A stretch of 64,000 nt of DNA from Paraperibacillus esterisolvens (GCF_046237625.1 NZ_CP143545.1:1426001-1490000), one strand, 5' to 3'; shown: positions 16,407 to 25,781, numbered from the stretch's first letter. Made by a program: numbers and translations. Notes: generated by a model from the sequence alone, not told the origin.

Positions 16407-16949
16407 ATGGGTAATTTCCATGCTACAACAATATTTGCTGTCCAGCATAATGGTGAATGTGCAATGTCGGGGGACGGCCAGGTTACATTCGGCAATGCAG
16501 TGGTCATGAAGCATACCGCAAGGAAGGTGCGCAAGATATTCAACGGCAGGGTCCTTGCCGGGTTTGCCGGATCTGTTGCCGATGCATTCACACTGTTTGA
16601 GAAGTTCGAAGGGAAGCTTGAGGAATATAACGGGAATCTGCAGAGGGCAGCCGTGGAACTCGCGAAAGAGTGGCGCAGCGATAAAGTCCTGAGAAAGCTC
16701 GAAGCCATGCTTATCGTCATGGACCAAAAAGATCTGCTGCTCGTATCGGGTACTGGGGAAGTAATTGAGCCGGATGACGGCATCCTTGCAATTGGTTCAG
16801 GAGGCAATTATGCGCTGTCTGCCGGCAGGGCGCTTAAACGGTATTCGGGTGAGCACCTGAATGCACGTGAAATCGCCAAGGCTGCCCTTGATATCGCTTC
16901 AGAGGTATGTGTGTACACAAATTCCAATATCATTGTAGAAGAGCTTTAA
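16407..16949 (+). CDS. hslV: ATP-dependent protease HslV (ClpQ/CodW) peptidase subunit
   Basis: Proteasome-like peptidase that assembles as a double hexamer and works with the HslU ATPase. The 180 residues contain the family core GDGQVTFGNAVVMKHTA, LAGFAGSVADAFTLFE and ILAIGSGGNYALSAGRAL. The N-terminus is MGNFHATTIFAVQ: the conserved Thr pair equivalent to the HslV N-terminal nucleophile is Thr7-Thr8, behind a six-residue extension. B. subtilis CodW is reported to use an N-terminal serine from its MSSFHATT start; this protein has Gly-Asn there, so Thr7 after processing is the likelier nucleophile. ATG 16407 follows AAAGGAGAA. hslU begins 20 bp downstream. Confidence 0.96.
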   Translation: MGNFHATTIFAVQHNGECAMSGDGQVTFGNAVVMKHTARKVRKIFNGRVLAGFAGSVADAFTLFEKFEGKLEEYNGNLQRAAVELAKEWRSDKVLRKLEAMLIVMDQKDLLLVSGTGEVIEPDDGILAIGSGGNYALSAGRALKRYSGEHLNAREIAKAALDIASEVCVYTNSNIIVEEL

Positions 16950-16969
16950 TTCCGAAAAGGAGTGATAAT

Positions 16970-18379
16970 ATGAAGACGACCAGGGAAAACATGACTCCAA
17001 GACAGATTGTTGAAAAGCTTAATCAGTACATAGTCGGGCAGAACGATGCCAAAAAAGCAGTGGCGATCGCGCTCAGAAACCGCTATAGGAGAATGCAGCT
17101 CAAAGACAGGCTGAGGGATGAAGTGGTACCCAAAAACATCCTCATGATCGGTCCTACTGGTGTCGGAAAGACCGAAATTGCCAGGAGAATGGCCAAACTT
17201 GTCGGTGCTCCTTTTGTAAAAGTAGAGGCTACTAAATTTACTGAAGTAGGATATGTCGGGCGGGATGTAGAGTCAATGGTACGGGACCTTGCGGAGACTT
17301 CGGTCCGCCTCATAAAAGAGGAAAAAATGCTTGCCGTGAAGGAACGGGCCGAAAGAAACGCCAATGCCCGGCTGGTGGAACTCCTCGTGCCGGCTGCCAA
17401 AAAAGCGAACGGCAGCTTTAAAAATCCGCTTGAGATGCTCTTCGGAGGAATGCAGCAGGAGCAGGAGCAGGAAACTGAAACCGAGGATTACAGCATCTAT
17501 GAAAAGCGGAAGGCTGTGGAAGCAAAGCTCGCAGCAGGTGACCTTGAGAAGGAAATGGTGACTGTTGAGGTCGAGGAACAGGCTCCATCGATGTTTGATA
17601 TGCTGCAGGGTTCCGGCATGGAGCAGATGGGCATGAACATGCAGGATGCGCTTGGAAGCCTCATTCCAAAGCGGACCAAGAAAAGGAAGCTAATGGTAAG
17701 CGAAGCCAGAAAGGTCCTGACCAATGAAGAAGCAGCCAAACTGATAGACATGGAAGATGTTACACAGGAGGCTGTTTACAGAGCCGAGCAGAATGGCATC
17801 ATCTTTATTGATGAAATTGACAAGATTGCAAGCAAGGCGTCTGGCAGCTCTTCTGCCGATGTTTCCCGGGAAGGCGTCCAGCGTGACATCCTCCCTGTAG
17901 TGGAAGGGTCGACAGTCATCACGAAGTACGGGCCAGTTAAAACCGATCATGTACTATTCATGGCCGCTGGAGCCTTCCATATGTCTAAGCCTTCTGACCT
18001 TATACCGGAGCTGCAGGGACGCTTCCCAATCCGTGTGGAGCTGAAGAAGCTGACGGTTGATGACTTTGTCCGCATCCTTCATGAGCCGGATAATGCCCTT
18101 TTAAAGCAATATACGGCTTTATTGGAAACAGAAGGTATACAAATTGAATTTTCTGACGAAGCTATTCGTAGAATTGCTGAAGTAGCTTTCGATGTGAATC
18201 AGAATACCGATAATATAGGGGCTAGAAGGCTCCACACCATTCTTGAAAAGCTGCTTGAGGATCTTTCCTTCGAAGCGCCGGACATTTCAATGGAAAAAAT
18301 CACGATCACCCCTCAATATGTAGAGGATAAGCTGGGAACCATTTCACGTGATAAAGATCTCAGCCAGTTCATTTTATAA
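16970..18379 (+). CDS. hslU: ATP-dependent protease HslU (ClpY/CodX) unfoldase
   Basis: AAA+ unfoldase partner of HslV. The 469 residues show the N-terminal PRQIVEKLNQYIVGQ segment, Walker A GPTGVGKT (61-68), an intermediate I-domain rich in Gln/Glu (about 110-245), Walker B FIDEIDKIA, the sensor region and the C-terminal end (LSQFIL) that inserts into HslV. ATG 16970 has AAAAGGAGTG upstream; an earlier in-frame ATG overlapping hslV lacks support. Length and order match B. subtilis clpY. Co-transcribed with hslV and probably codY. Confidence 0.97.
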   Translation: MKTTRENMTPRQIVEKLNQYIVGQNDAKKAVAIALRNRYRRMQLKDRLRDEVVPKNILMIGPTGVGKTEIARRMAKLVGAPFVKVEATKFTEVGYVGRDVESMVRDLAETSVRLIKEEKMLAVKERAERNANARLVELLVPAAKKANGSFKNPLEMLFGGMQQEQEQETETEDYSIYEKRKAVEAKLAAGDLEKEMVTVEVEEQAPSMFDMLQGSGMEQMGMNMQDALGSLIPKRTKKRKLMVSEARKVLTNEEAAKLIDMEDVTQEAVYRAEQNGIIFIDEIDKIASKASGSSSADVSREGVQRDILPVVEGSTVITKYGPVKTDHVLFMAAGAFHMSKPSDLIPELQGRFPIRVELKKLTVDDFVRILHEPDNALLKQYTALLETEGIQIEFSDEAIRRIAEVAFDVNQNTDNIGARRLHTILEKLLEDLSFEAPDISMEKITITPQYVEDKLGTISRDKDLSQFIL

Positions 18380-18536
18380 GGCTGGGTACACTCTAAGTTT
18401 GAACTGAAACTGTAAGGGTAGTTAACAAATGGATGTTTTCAAAGCTTTTCCTCAAATATCGTAGGTCATTGCATAAGAAATATGTTTATATAAGCCAATA
18501 TACTTAATGTGGCACTAGGTAGGAGGAAATTTAGTA

Positions 18537-19316
18537 ATGAATTTATTGACTAAAACAAGAACGATTAACAGCATGCTGCAAAGCTCAGCCGGAAAGCCGG
18601 TTAACTTCAAAGAAATGGCGGAAAGCCTCAGTGAGGTAATTGAAGCGAATGTTTTTGTCGTGAGCAGAAGAGGGAAGCTTCTTGGCTTTTCTATCAACCA
18701 GCAAATAGAAAACGAGCGTATGAAGCAGATGCTTGAAGACCGCCAGTTCCCTGAGGAATACATTAAGGGTCTCTCAACCATCCAGGAAACGTCTTCCAAT
18801 ATCGACATTGAAAGTGAGTATACAGCTTTCCCTGTTGAGAATAAAGAATTATTCAGTGCAGGCCTGACCACCATCGTTCCGATCATCGGCGGCGGCGAAC
18901 GCCTTGGAACACTCATCCTTGCCAGGCTTGAAGAGAAGTTCCATGACGATGACTTGATCCTTGCTGAGTACGGGGCTACTGTTGTCGGCATGGAGATTCT
19001 CCGTGAAAAAGCAGAAGAAATCGAAGAGGAAGCACGCAGCAAGGCCGTTGTCCAAATGGCGATCAGTTCCCTTTCATATAGTGAATTAGAAGCCATAGAG
19101 CATATCTTTGAAGAATTGAAAGGAAATGAGGGCCTCCTTGTGGCATCCAAGATTGCCGACCGTGTGGGCATTACCAGGTCTGTAATCGTTAATGCACTAA
19201 GGAAGCTTGAGAGTGCGGGAGTCATAGAATCCCGTTCCCTTGGGATGAAAGGTACTTATATTAAAGTTCTGAATTCCAAGTTCCTGGTTGAGCTTGATAA
19301 GCTGAAAAGCAGCTGA
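18537..19316 (+). CDS. codY: GTP-sensing pleiotropic transcriptional repressor CodY
   Basis: Global regulator that senses branched-chain amino acids and GTP and represses nitrogen, motility and virulence genes. The 259 residues comprise the N-terminal GAF domain (about 1-155) and a winged HTH near the C-terminus (SKIADRVGITRSVIVNALRK, about 203-222) followed by RSLGMKGTYIKVLN. RBS TAGGAGGA precedes ATG 18537. The 157-bp gap after hslU contains no convincing promoter or CodY box by eye, so it is probably expressed at least partly from the trmFO promoter. In B. subtilis CodY represses the fla/che operon, which begins right downstream. Confidence 0.98.
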   Translation: MNLLTKTRTINSMLQSSAGKPVNFKEMAESLSEVIEANVFVVSRRGKLLGFSINQQIENERMKQMLEDRQFPEEYIKGLSTIQETSSNIDIESEYTAFPVENKELFSAGLTTIVPIIGGGERLGTLILARLEEKFHDDDLILAEYGATVVGMEILREKAEEIEEEARSKAVVQMAISSLSYSELEAIEHIFEELKGNEGLLVASKIADRVGITRSVIVNALRKLESAGVIESRSLGMKGTYIKVLNSKFLVELDKLKSS

Positions 19317-19358
19317 TGAGTCGATAATCTGATGATTTCCTGCAGCTAACTATAAATA

Positions 19359-19401
19359 AAAAAGAGGTCCGGAAAGAAATTTCCGGGCCTCTTTTTATTT
19401 T
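19359..19401 (+). terminator. Strong Rho-independent terminator after codY
   Basis: GAGGTCCGGAAA (19364-19375) pairs with TTTCCGGGCCTC (19380-19391), a GAAA loop, flanked by A-rich and T-rich runs that could make it bidirectional. Confidence 0.9.
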
Positions 19402-19843
19402 TTGCAGCAATTGTTTTTCTGAGTCTGCGGAGTGGAAGCAAAATATGAAAGATTCAGCGTTAATGAAAAATGGGAATGTTCAATGACCACCAACACCCAA
19501 TGCAGTGGCTAATGCCCCGTCTATTGAGAAAATAGTTAAAAAGAATTGGGTTAAAATACCTACTCGAGTAATAAAACTAAAAATTTTATTTTTTTCTTTT
19601 TTTAGAGTTTCTTTATGTTTCCTGGATAAATCCACTAATATAAAAACACTTCTGTAACGAAAATGACATAATTGTGTAACTTATTTATAAAAAATAGGAC
19701 TAATAACACAGTTTTTTGGTGTTTAGGTCATAGACAGCATCTGTAGGTTTAATTACAATAAGTTATGTGTTTCATTTACAAAAAATGGCCTGATTCTACA
19801 AAATTCACGTTTTTGTATAATATTTCATGTTGAGGTGGATTCA
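19402..19843 (+). promoter_or_regulatory. codY-flgB intergenic region with putative fla/che promoter
   Basis: About 440 bp of AT-rich DNA with no gene. A consensus -10 TATAAT lies at 19816-19821, but the -35 is poor (TCTACA at 19795-19800 with a 15-bp spacer) and the predicted leader would be very short, ending at the flgB RBS TGAGGTGG (19831-19838). I found no good sigma-D box (TAAA-N15-GCCGATAT) and no clear CodY box. This is where the fla/che promoters lie in B. subtilis. Confidence 0.45.
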
Positions 19844-20236
19844 ATGAATCTCTTTTCAAGTTCAATAAATACGCTGGAGCGTGCGCTGGATTACTCTTCT
19901 TTAAAGCAAAAAGTAATCTCGCAGAATATTGCAAATGCCGACACTCCAAATTATAAGGCAAAGGATGTCTCATTCAAGGAGATCCTTCAGCAGGAGCAGG
20001 GCTCAAGTGTGAAAGCTTACCGCACTAATCCGAAGCATTTTAATTTCCTGGCAGGATCGGGTCAGACCGGGGTCTTTACAAGGAACGATGTGCAGTATAA
20101 CCACAACGGAAACTCTGTCGATGTTGATAAAGAAATGAGCAGCCTGGCAGAAAATCAAATTTATTATAATGCCGTTGCACAGCAAATCAGCGGAAAGTTT
20201 CAAACTCTTCAATCTATCATTAAAGGCGGCAGATGA
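19844..20236 (+). CDS. flgB: Flagellar proximal rod protein FlgB
   Basis: Rod subunit exported through the flagellar type III system and assembled above the MS ring. The 130 residues have the rod/hook N-terminal helix (INTLERALDYSSLKQKVISQ) with the QNIANADTPNYKAKDVSF signature and a C-terminal coiled region (EMSSLAENQIYYNAVAQQIS). ATG 19844 is chosen over GTG 19835, which lies within the RBS. First gene of the fla/che operon; its stop overlaps a possible flgC start. Confidence 0.96.
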   Translation: MNLFSSSINTLERALDYSSLKQKVISQNIANADTPNYKAKDVSFKEILQQEQGSSVKAYRTNPKHFNFLAGSGQTGVFTRNDVQYNHNGNSVDVDKEMSSLAENQIYYNAVAQQISGKFQTLQSIIKGGR

Positions 20237-20238
20237 TC

Positions 20239-20697
20239 ATGAGTATATTCCATAGCATGAATACGACGGCTTCCGCCCTGACCGCACAGAGACTGAGGAT
20301 GGATGTGGTGTCATCCAATATGGCCAATGTGGACACGACGAGGGGCACATACAATGCTGAAACAGGCAAATGGGAGCCATACCAGCGCAAGAGCGTTGTC
20401 CTGCAGTCCAAAGAAGGCAGTTTTGCCAGCTATTTTAATAAAGCATCGGGTGCCGATTCAGCCGGAAATGGAGTCCGTGCAGACAGGATTATAAATGATG
20501 ATAAAACACCTCCAAAACTGGTGTATGACCCGGAGCATCCTGATGCGGATGAAAATGGATATGTACAAATGCCTAATGTGGATCCATTAAGGGAAATGGT
20601 TGACCTGATGAGCGCTACTAGGTCGTACGAAGCAAACGTAACAGTGCTTAATGCATCAAAAGGGATGCTCCTGAAGGCACTCGAGATAGGAAAGTAG
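20239..20697 (+). CDS. flgC: Flagellar rod protein FlgC
   Basis: Second proximal rod subunit. The 152 residues carry FHSMNTTASALTAQRLRMDV, SSNMANVDTTRG and the C-terminal MVDLMSATRSYEANVTVLNA, the flagellar rod signatures. ATG 20239 (MSIFHSM...) fits homologue N-termini; ATG 20233, which overlaps the flgB stop, is six bases upstream and cannot be excluded because the AAAGGCGG element is about equally placed for both. Translationally coupled to flgB. Confidence 0.95.
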   Translation: MSIFHSMNTTASALTAQRLRMDVVSSNMANVDTTRGTYNAETGKWEPYQRKSVVLQSKEGSFASYFNKASGADSAGNGVRADRIINDDKTPPKLVYDPEHPDADENGYVQMPNVDPLREMVDLMSATRSYEANVTVLNASKGMLLKALEIGK

Positions 20698-20707
20698 GTG
20701 AAGGATC

Positions 20708-21022
20708 ATGATTAACGGATTGAATGCCCTGCAGTCTTTTAAGGCGGAGGCACCAGATTTAAAAAGCCAGATGAATACACTCAGTACACCGTTCGAAGCA
20801 CAATCGAATTTTGCGTCCGTACTTAAAGATTCAATTGAAAAAATCAATGAAACGCAAAAAGCGTCTGAACAGATGACAACGAAGCTTGCCATGGGGGAGA
20901 ATGTAGACCTTCACCAGGTTATGATCGCTTCACAGAAGGCAGGGGTAACCCTGCAGGCAGCGATGGAAGTGCGGAATAAAGTGGTAGAAGCATACCAGGA
21001 AGTAATGAGGATGCAGGTGTAG
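20708..21022 (+). CDS. fliE: Flagellar hook-basal body protein FliE
   Basis: Small (104 residues) adaptor between the MS ring and the rod, the first exported flagellar protein. Conserved FASVLKDSIEKINETQKASE and the C-terminal GENVDLHQVMIASQKAGVTL and NKVVEAYQEVMRMQV are diagnostic. RBS AGGTGAAGG upstream of ATG 20708. Ten bases after flgC. Confidence 0.96.
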   Translation: MINGLNALQSFKAEAPDLKSQMNTLSTPFEAQSNFASVLKDSIEKINETQKASEQMTTKLAMGENVDLHQVMIASQKAGVTLQAAMEVRNKVVEAYQEVMRMQV

Positions 21023-21077
21023 TGCTGCATGAAGCAGACTTTCGATATAAGAATCATAGATAAACCGGGGGAACAGG

Positions 21078-22670
21078 ATGAACGCATTTATTGGAAATTT
21101 TAAAAATAAAATAACTGGGTTTTGGAGCAGGAGATCGAGCAGACAAAGAACTTTGCTGATCACCTCTGTCATCCTGGGACTGCTGCTCATCACTGCGGCT
21201 GCCATATTTTCTACAAAGAAGAACATGGTTCCTCTCTATAGCAATCTGGCACCCTCTGAAACTGGGACTATCAAGGAAAATTTGGATGGCAGGGGAATTC
21301 CATCTGAAATCGCCGATGAAGGAAAAACAATCCTTGTCCCGGATGAAAACGTAGATGCCTTGAAAGTGGAACTGGCTGCGGAAGGCATTCCGGAATCTGG
21401 CAGCATTGACTATTCATTCTTCAGCCAGAATGCCGGCTTCGGTATGACTGACAACGAATTTCAGGTAGTCAAGCTGGACTCCATGCAGACAGAGCTGTCC
21501 AATTTGATAAAAGGGATTGACGGAGTGGAAGAAGCCAAGGTTATGCTCAGCCTTCCGGAAAAGGGGATATTCGTTAGTGATTCAGCGGAAGAAGCGTCTG
21601 CCTCCATTGTGCTGAAGACAAAGCCCGGTTACAAATTCCAGGAGGGTCAGATCAAGTCACTTTATCACCTTGTAGCAAAAAGTGTACCTAACCTGCCTGA
21701 GGATAATATCGTCATCATGAATCAGAATTTTGAGTATTTTGATCTTAAAAATGAAAATAATTTTCAATCTGGAACAGTCTTTACAGCTCAGCATGAGATG
21801 AAAAAAGAAATTGAACGGGATATTCAGCGCCAGGTGCAGAACATGCTCGGTACCCTGATGGGAAGGGATAAGGTGGTTGTCTCAGTAACCGCTGATGTAG
21901 ACTTTACCCAAGAAAACAGAGAAGAAAACCTCGTAGAACCGGTTGATAAGGAAAATATGAAAGGCATTGCGCTGAGTGCCCAAAAAATAACAGAAACCTT
22001 TTCTGGCGAAGGTGCTGCTCCAGGCGGGACTCCGCAGGCGGAAGATACATCAGATACACTGGTTTCTAACTATGCTTCAGGCTCAAACCAGAACGGGGAT
22101 TATGAAAAGATAGAAGATACCATCAACTATGAGATCAACAGAATCAAGAAAGATATCGTGGAAAGTCCATATAAGCTCCGGGATCTTGGTATCCAGGTCA
22201 TGGTCGAACCGCCGAAAAAGAATGATATTAATTCTCTCCCTCAAGAAAGGGTGGATGATATCACTAAGGTGCTTGGCACGATTGTCCGTACTTCCATCGA
22301 TAAAGAGTATCTTCCGGAAACCGTCACAGATCAGGATATCAATAACAAGATTGCTGTATCGGTGCAGCCTTTCAATGGGAAGATGGAGTTCACTGATGAA
22401 CAGGGAAATAAAATTCCGTTATGGGCATACATTGCCGGCGGTATCCTGCTGGCAGCCCTTATTGTTGTAATTGTGATTCTGCTCCGTAGAAGAAGAGATG
22501 AGACAGAAGAAGAAATCATCATTGAAGAACAGATCGATCTTAATGTACCTGACGTCACTGAAGAAAACGAGACAGAAGGAACTTTACGTAAAAAGCAGCT
22601 GGAGAAATTGGCAAAGGAACGCCCTGAAGAGTTTGCTAAATTGCTGAGAACATGGATTACAGAGGATTAG
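21078..22670 (+). CDS. fliF: Flagellar MS-ring protein FliF
   Basis: Membrane protein that forms the MS ring, the base on which rod and C ring assemble. The 530 residues show an N-terminal membrane helix (about 24-46), ring-building periplasm-side domains (MVPLYSNLAPSETGTI; PESGSIDYSFF; DGVEEAKVMLSLPE), a second helix (about 448-470, IPLWAYIAGGILLAALIV) and a cytoplasmic tail ending in QLEKLAKERPEEFAKLLRTW, the FliG-binding end. The middle has the usual acidic low-complexity linker. ATG 21078 follows GGGGGAACAGG. Confidence 0.97.
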   Translation: MNAFIGNFKNKITGFWSRRSSRQRTLLITSVILGLLLITAAAIFSTKKNMVPLYSNLAPSETGTIKENLDGRGIPSEIADEGKTILVPDENVDALKVELAAEGIPESGSIDYSFFSQNAGFGMTDNEFQVVKLDSMQTELSNLIKGIDGVEEAKVMLSLPEKGIFVSDSAEEASASIVLKTKPGYKFQEGQIKSLYHLVAKSVPNLPEDNIVIMNQNFEYFDLKNENNFQSGTVFTAQHEMKKEIERDIQRQVQNMLGTLMGRDKVVVSVTADVDFTQENREENLVEPVDKENMKGIALSAQKITETFSGEGAAPGGTPQAEDTSDTLVSNYASGSNQNGDYEKIEDTINYEINRIKKDIVESPYKLRDLGIQVMVEPPKKNDINSLPQERVDDITKVLGTIVRTSIDKEYLPETVTDQDINNKIAVSVQPFNGKMEFTDEQGNKIPLWAYIAGGILLAALIVVIVILLRRRRDETEEEIIIEEQIDLNVPDVTEENETEGTLRKKQLEKLAKERPEEFAKLLRTWITED

Positions 22671-22682
22671 GAGGAGACGAGA

Positions 22683-23702
22683 TTGTCGGTAAAAGAGAAA
22701 AAAGGCGCACTAAGCGGTAAACAGAAGGCAGCCATACTGCTGATTTCCCTTGGTCCTGATGTTTCAGCTTCTGTGTACAAGCATCTGTCTGAAGAGGAAA
22801 TAGAAAGACTGACGCTTGAAATATCCGGGGTCAGGAAAGTGGACTCAAAGAATAAAGAAGAAATCATGGAAGAGTTCCATAATATTGCAATCGCCCAGGA
22901 TTATATCAGCCAGGGTGGTATCGGATATGCCAAGCAGGTCCTCGAAAAGGCGCTTGGCAACGATCAGGCGGCAGCCATCATTAACAGGCTTACTTCTTCC
23001 TTGCAGGTGCGCCCATTCGATTTTGCCAGAAAAGCCGATCCGGGCCAGATTTTAAATTTTATACAGAATGAACATCCACAGACCATAGCACTCATTCTTT
23101 CTTACCTTGATCCTGCCCAGGCCGGCCAGATACTCTCAGAGCTGCCTCAGGAAGTTCAGGCAGACATCGCCAGGAGGATTGCAGTGATGGACAGCACATC
23201 ACCGGAAATCATCAATGAAGTCGAGCAGATATTGGAACGCAAGCTGTCGGCCACCGTTACACAGGATTACACCCAGACCGGCGGGGTCGAGGCGGTTGTT
23301 GAGGTATTGAACGGAGTAGACAGGGCAACAGAAAGGACAATCCTTGATGCACTGGAGATTCAGGATCCGGAGCTTGCCGAAGAAATCAAGAAAAGAATGT
23401 TTGTGTTTGAAGATATCGTAACCCTCGACTCCAGGGCAATCCAGAGAGTTATCCGTGATGCGGAGAATGAAGATCTTATGCTCAGCCTAAAGGTTTCAAG
23501 TGAAGAAGTAAAAGACATTGTCTTTAAGAATATGTCCAAACGCATGGTGGATACATTCAGAGAGGAAATGGAATATATGGGACCAGTAAGGCTTCGTGAT
23601 GTCGAAGAAGCACAATCGAGAATCGTGGCGGTAATCAGGCGTCTTGAAGAGACAGGAGAAATCGTGATTGCACGCGGCGGAGGAGATGACATCATTGTCT
23701 AG
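22683..23702 (+). CDS. fliG: Flagellar motor switch protein FliG
   Basis: C-ring component that transmits torque from the stator. The 339 residues have the N-terminal FliF-binding domain (SGKQKAAILLISLGPDVSAS), the middle domain with the EHPQTIALILSYLDP motif, and the C-terminal torque helix with charged residues (DLMLSLKVSSEEVKDIVFKN; MEYMGPVRLRDVEEAQ). The start is TTG 22683 with AGGAGG eight bases upstream; no suitable ATG is nearby. Its 3' end overlaps fliH. Confidence 0.97.
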   Translation: MSVKEKKGALSGKQKAAILLISLGPDVSASVYKHLSEEEIERLTLEISGVRKVDSKNKEEIMEEFHNIAIAQDYISQGGIGYAKQVLEKALGNDQAAAIINRLTSSLQVRPFDFARKADPGQILNFIQNEHPQTIALILSYLDPAQAGQILSELPQEVQADIARRIAVMDSTSPEIINEVEQILERKLSATVTQDYTQTGGVEAVVEVLNGVDRATERTILDALEIQDPELAEEIKKRMFVFEDIVTLDSRAIQRVIRDAENEDLMLSLKVSSEEVKDIVFKNMSKRMVDTFREEMEYMGPVRLRDVEEAQSRIVAVIRRLEETGEIVIARGGGDDIIV

Positions 23703-24456
23703 AATCATAAAATCTGCTCATTCCTATAAAGAACCTTCGAATAAGACGATAAGCATCCGGAAGCTCGAATCATTCTTGATTTCAAGCGAGGAAGCCTCCA
23801 CAACCTTTTCGCCGGCTCCGGATATTGACCATGTGCTGGAAGCGGAGAAAAGAGCCGAAGAAATCATTTCACACGCAAATGCAGAAGCAGATAAGATCAG
23901 GAGCTATGCAGAATCCGAGAAACAGAGATGGGAAGACGAATTGCTTCCTGCGTGGAAAGAGCAGGCCTGGCAGGAAGGTTTTTTGGAAGGACGGCAGGCC
24001 GGACAAGATGAAATAGCGGGAGAAATGGCAGAACAATTACAGACAGCCCGGGATACAGTAGATCAAGCGCGCCTGGATTATAAAGCTCATATAGAATCGT
24101 CAGAATCTGCCATCCTTTCATTAAGTATAAAAGTCGCCGAAAAAATCATAGGCATCAAGCTTTCAGAATCAGCTGAACATTTTCTGCCCCTGGTGAAAAG
24201 GGCAGTGAAGGAAGCCCGGGAATTTAAAGAAGTCCAGCTTCATATCCATCCTTCCCGTTATGGCTTCCTGCTAGCGGAAAAGGAGAGCCTAAGCTCCCTC
24301 TTCCCAAGGGAAACAGACTTTTACATTTATCCTAATGATGACATCGATGAACAGGGCTGTGTGATTGAATCCAGCCACGGCCGGATTGACGCAGGCGTAG
24401 ACAGCCAGCTTCTGGAGATTAAGGAAAAGCTGCTAAAGCTGTTAGAGGGAGAGTAA
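23695..24456 (+). CDS. fliH: Flagellar export apparatus regulator FliH
   Basis: FliH binds and regulates the export ATPase FliI and links it to the C ring. The about 253-residue protein is rich in Glu, Ala and Lys, with a long coiled coil (about 55-150) and the conserved C-terminal domain (SESAILSLSIKVAEKIIGIK; SRYGFLLAEKESL; GCVIESSHGRIDAGVDSQL). TTG 23695 has AGGAG nine bases upstream; ATG 23686 would sit directly against that RBS, so the start is uncertain by nine bases. It overlaps the end of fliG. Confidence 0.92.
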   Translation: MSRIIKSAHSYKEPSNKTISIRKLESFLISSEEASTTFSPAPDIDHVLEAEKRAEEIISHANAEADKIRSYAESEKQRWEDELLPAWKEQAWQEGFLEGRQAGQDEIAGEMAEQLQTARDTVDQARLDYKAHIESSESAILSLSIKVAEKIIGIKLSESAEHFLPLVKRAVKEAREFKEVQLHIHPSRYGFLLAEKESLSSLFPRETDFYIYPNDDIDEQGCVIESSHGRIDAGVDSQLLEIKEKLLKLLEGE

Positions 24457-24459
24457 AAA

Positions 24460-25779
24460 GTGAAAGCATGTGACTTGCTTCCAATGATAGATGACGTGAA
24501 TACTTTCAAGCATTATGGCAGAGTCAAGCGGGTCGTAGGGTTGATGATTGAGTCTCAGGGACCTGAGAGCTCAGTCGGGGATGTCTGTTATATCCATACT
24601 GGGAACAAGGGGAAAAAGAATAAGATAAGGGCCGAAGTCGTCGGCTTTAAGGATGAAAATGTGATTCTGATGCCATATACAGCTGTCAGTGATATTTCGC
24701 CGGGAAGCCTTGTAGAAACAACGTCCAGCCCGCTCGAAATTAAGGTTGGGGCCGAACTCATCGGCAGTGTGATCGATTCTTTGGGCATGCCCCTCGATGG
24801 ATCTTCACTGCCAAGGGGACTTGCATCTGTACCGACTGAACAAGATCCTCCGAATCCAATGGAAAGGCCACCCATTTCAGAAAGCATTGATGTAGGGGTG
24901 CGTATGATCGATTCCCTTCTTACTGTTGGAAATGGCCAGCGGGTCGGGATTTTTGCAGGCGGTGGTGTTGGCAAAAGTACGTTACTTGGCATGATAGCCC
25001 GTAATACTAAGGCTGATTTAAACGTCATAGGCCTGATAGGGGAACGGGGAAGGGAAGTCCGGGAATTCATCGAACGGGACCTTGGCCCCGAAGGACTGAG
25101 AAGGTCAATCGTCGTTGTGGCAACTTCTGATTCTCCGGCACTCATGAGGATTAAGGGAGCCTTTACTGCTACAGCCATTGCCGAGTATTTCCGTGATAAA
25201 GGCCTGAATGTCATGCTGATGATGGATTCAGTGACACGGGTGGCGATGGCACAGCGCGAAATCGGGCTTGCTGTCGGAGAGCCGCCGACCACAAAGGGGT
25301 ATACGCCTTCAGTATTCGGAATCCTGCCGCGCCTTCTGGAAAGGACAGGAACAAATGTACATGGCTCCATCACTGCCTTTTATACGGTGCTTGTGGATGG
25401 GGATGATATGAATGAGCCGATTGCTGATACAGTCAGGGGGATATTGGACGGCCATTTTGTCCTGGACCGTTCACTTGCCAACAAGGGCCAATACCCAGCA
25501 ATTAATGTGCTGAAAAGCATTAGCAGAATCATGAACAATATTGCGGATGGCCGGCATGTCAAAATGGCTGAAAGATTAAGAGAATTGCTTTCTACTTACA
25601 TCAATTCAGAAGACCTGATCAATATCGGTGCCTATAAAAGGGGTTCTTCCAAAGAGATTGACGAAGCCATCATGAAATATCCCGAAATCATCTCATTTCT
25701 CAAACAGAGTACAAGTGAAAAGGTCTCAAAGGATGAGAGTATCCAGAGGCTTTTGGAGTTAATGGAGGGCAGTGAATAG
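24460..25779 (+). CDS. fliI: Flagellum-specific ATPase FliI
   Basis: F1-beta-like ATPase of the flagellar type III export machine. The 439 residues contain Walker A GGGVGKST (167-174), the catalytic LIGERGREVREFI, Walker B region VMLMMDSVTRVAMAQ, and the family-typical VGEPPTTKGYTPSVF. The start is GTG 24460, with GAGGGAGAG upstream, four bases after fliH. fliJ starts three bases after the stop, so fliH-fliI-fliJ are tightly coupled. Confidence 0.97.
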   Translation: MKACDLLPMIDDVNTFKHYGRVKRVVGLMIESQGPESSVGDVCYIHTGNKGKKNKIRAEVVGFKDENVILMPYTAVSDISPGSLVETTSSPLEIKVGAELIGSVIDSLGMPLDGSSLPRGLASVPTEQDPPNPMERPPISESIDVGVRMIDSLLTVGNGQRVGIFAGGGVGKSTLLGMIARNTKADLNVIGLIGERGREVREFIERDLGPEGLRRSIVVVATSDSPALMRIKGAFTATAIAEYFRDKGLNVMLMMDSVTRVAMAQREIGLAVGEPPTTKGYTPSVFGILPRLLERTGTNVHGSITAFYTVLVDGDDMNEPIADTVRGILDGHFVLDRSLANKGQYPAINVLKSISRIMNNIADGRHVKMAERLRELLSTYINSEDLINIGAYKRGSSKEIDEAIMKYPEIISFLKQSTSEKVSKDESIQRLLELMEGSE

Positions 25780-25781
25780 CC

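Noticed and set aside
18515..19225. 236-codon minus-strand frame opposite codY
   Set aside because: Shadow of codY; Ser-rich product with no family resemblance.
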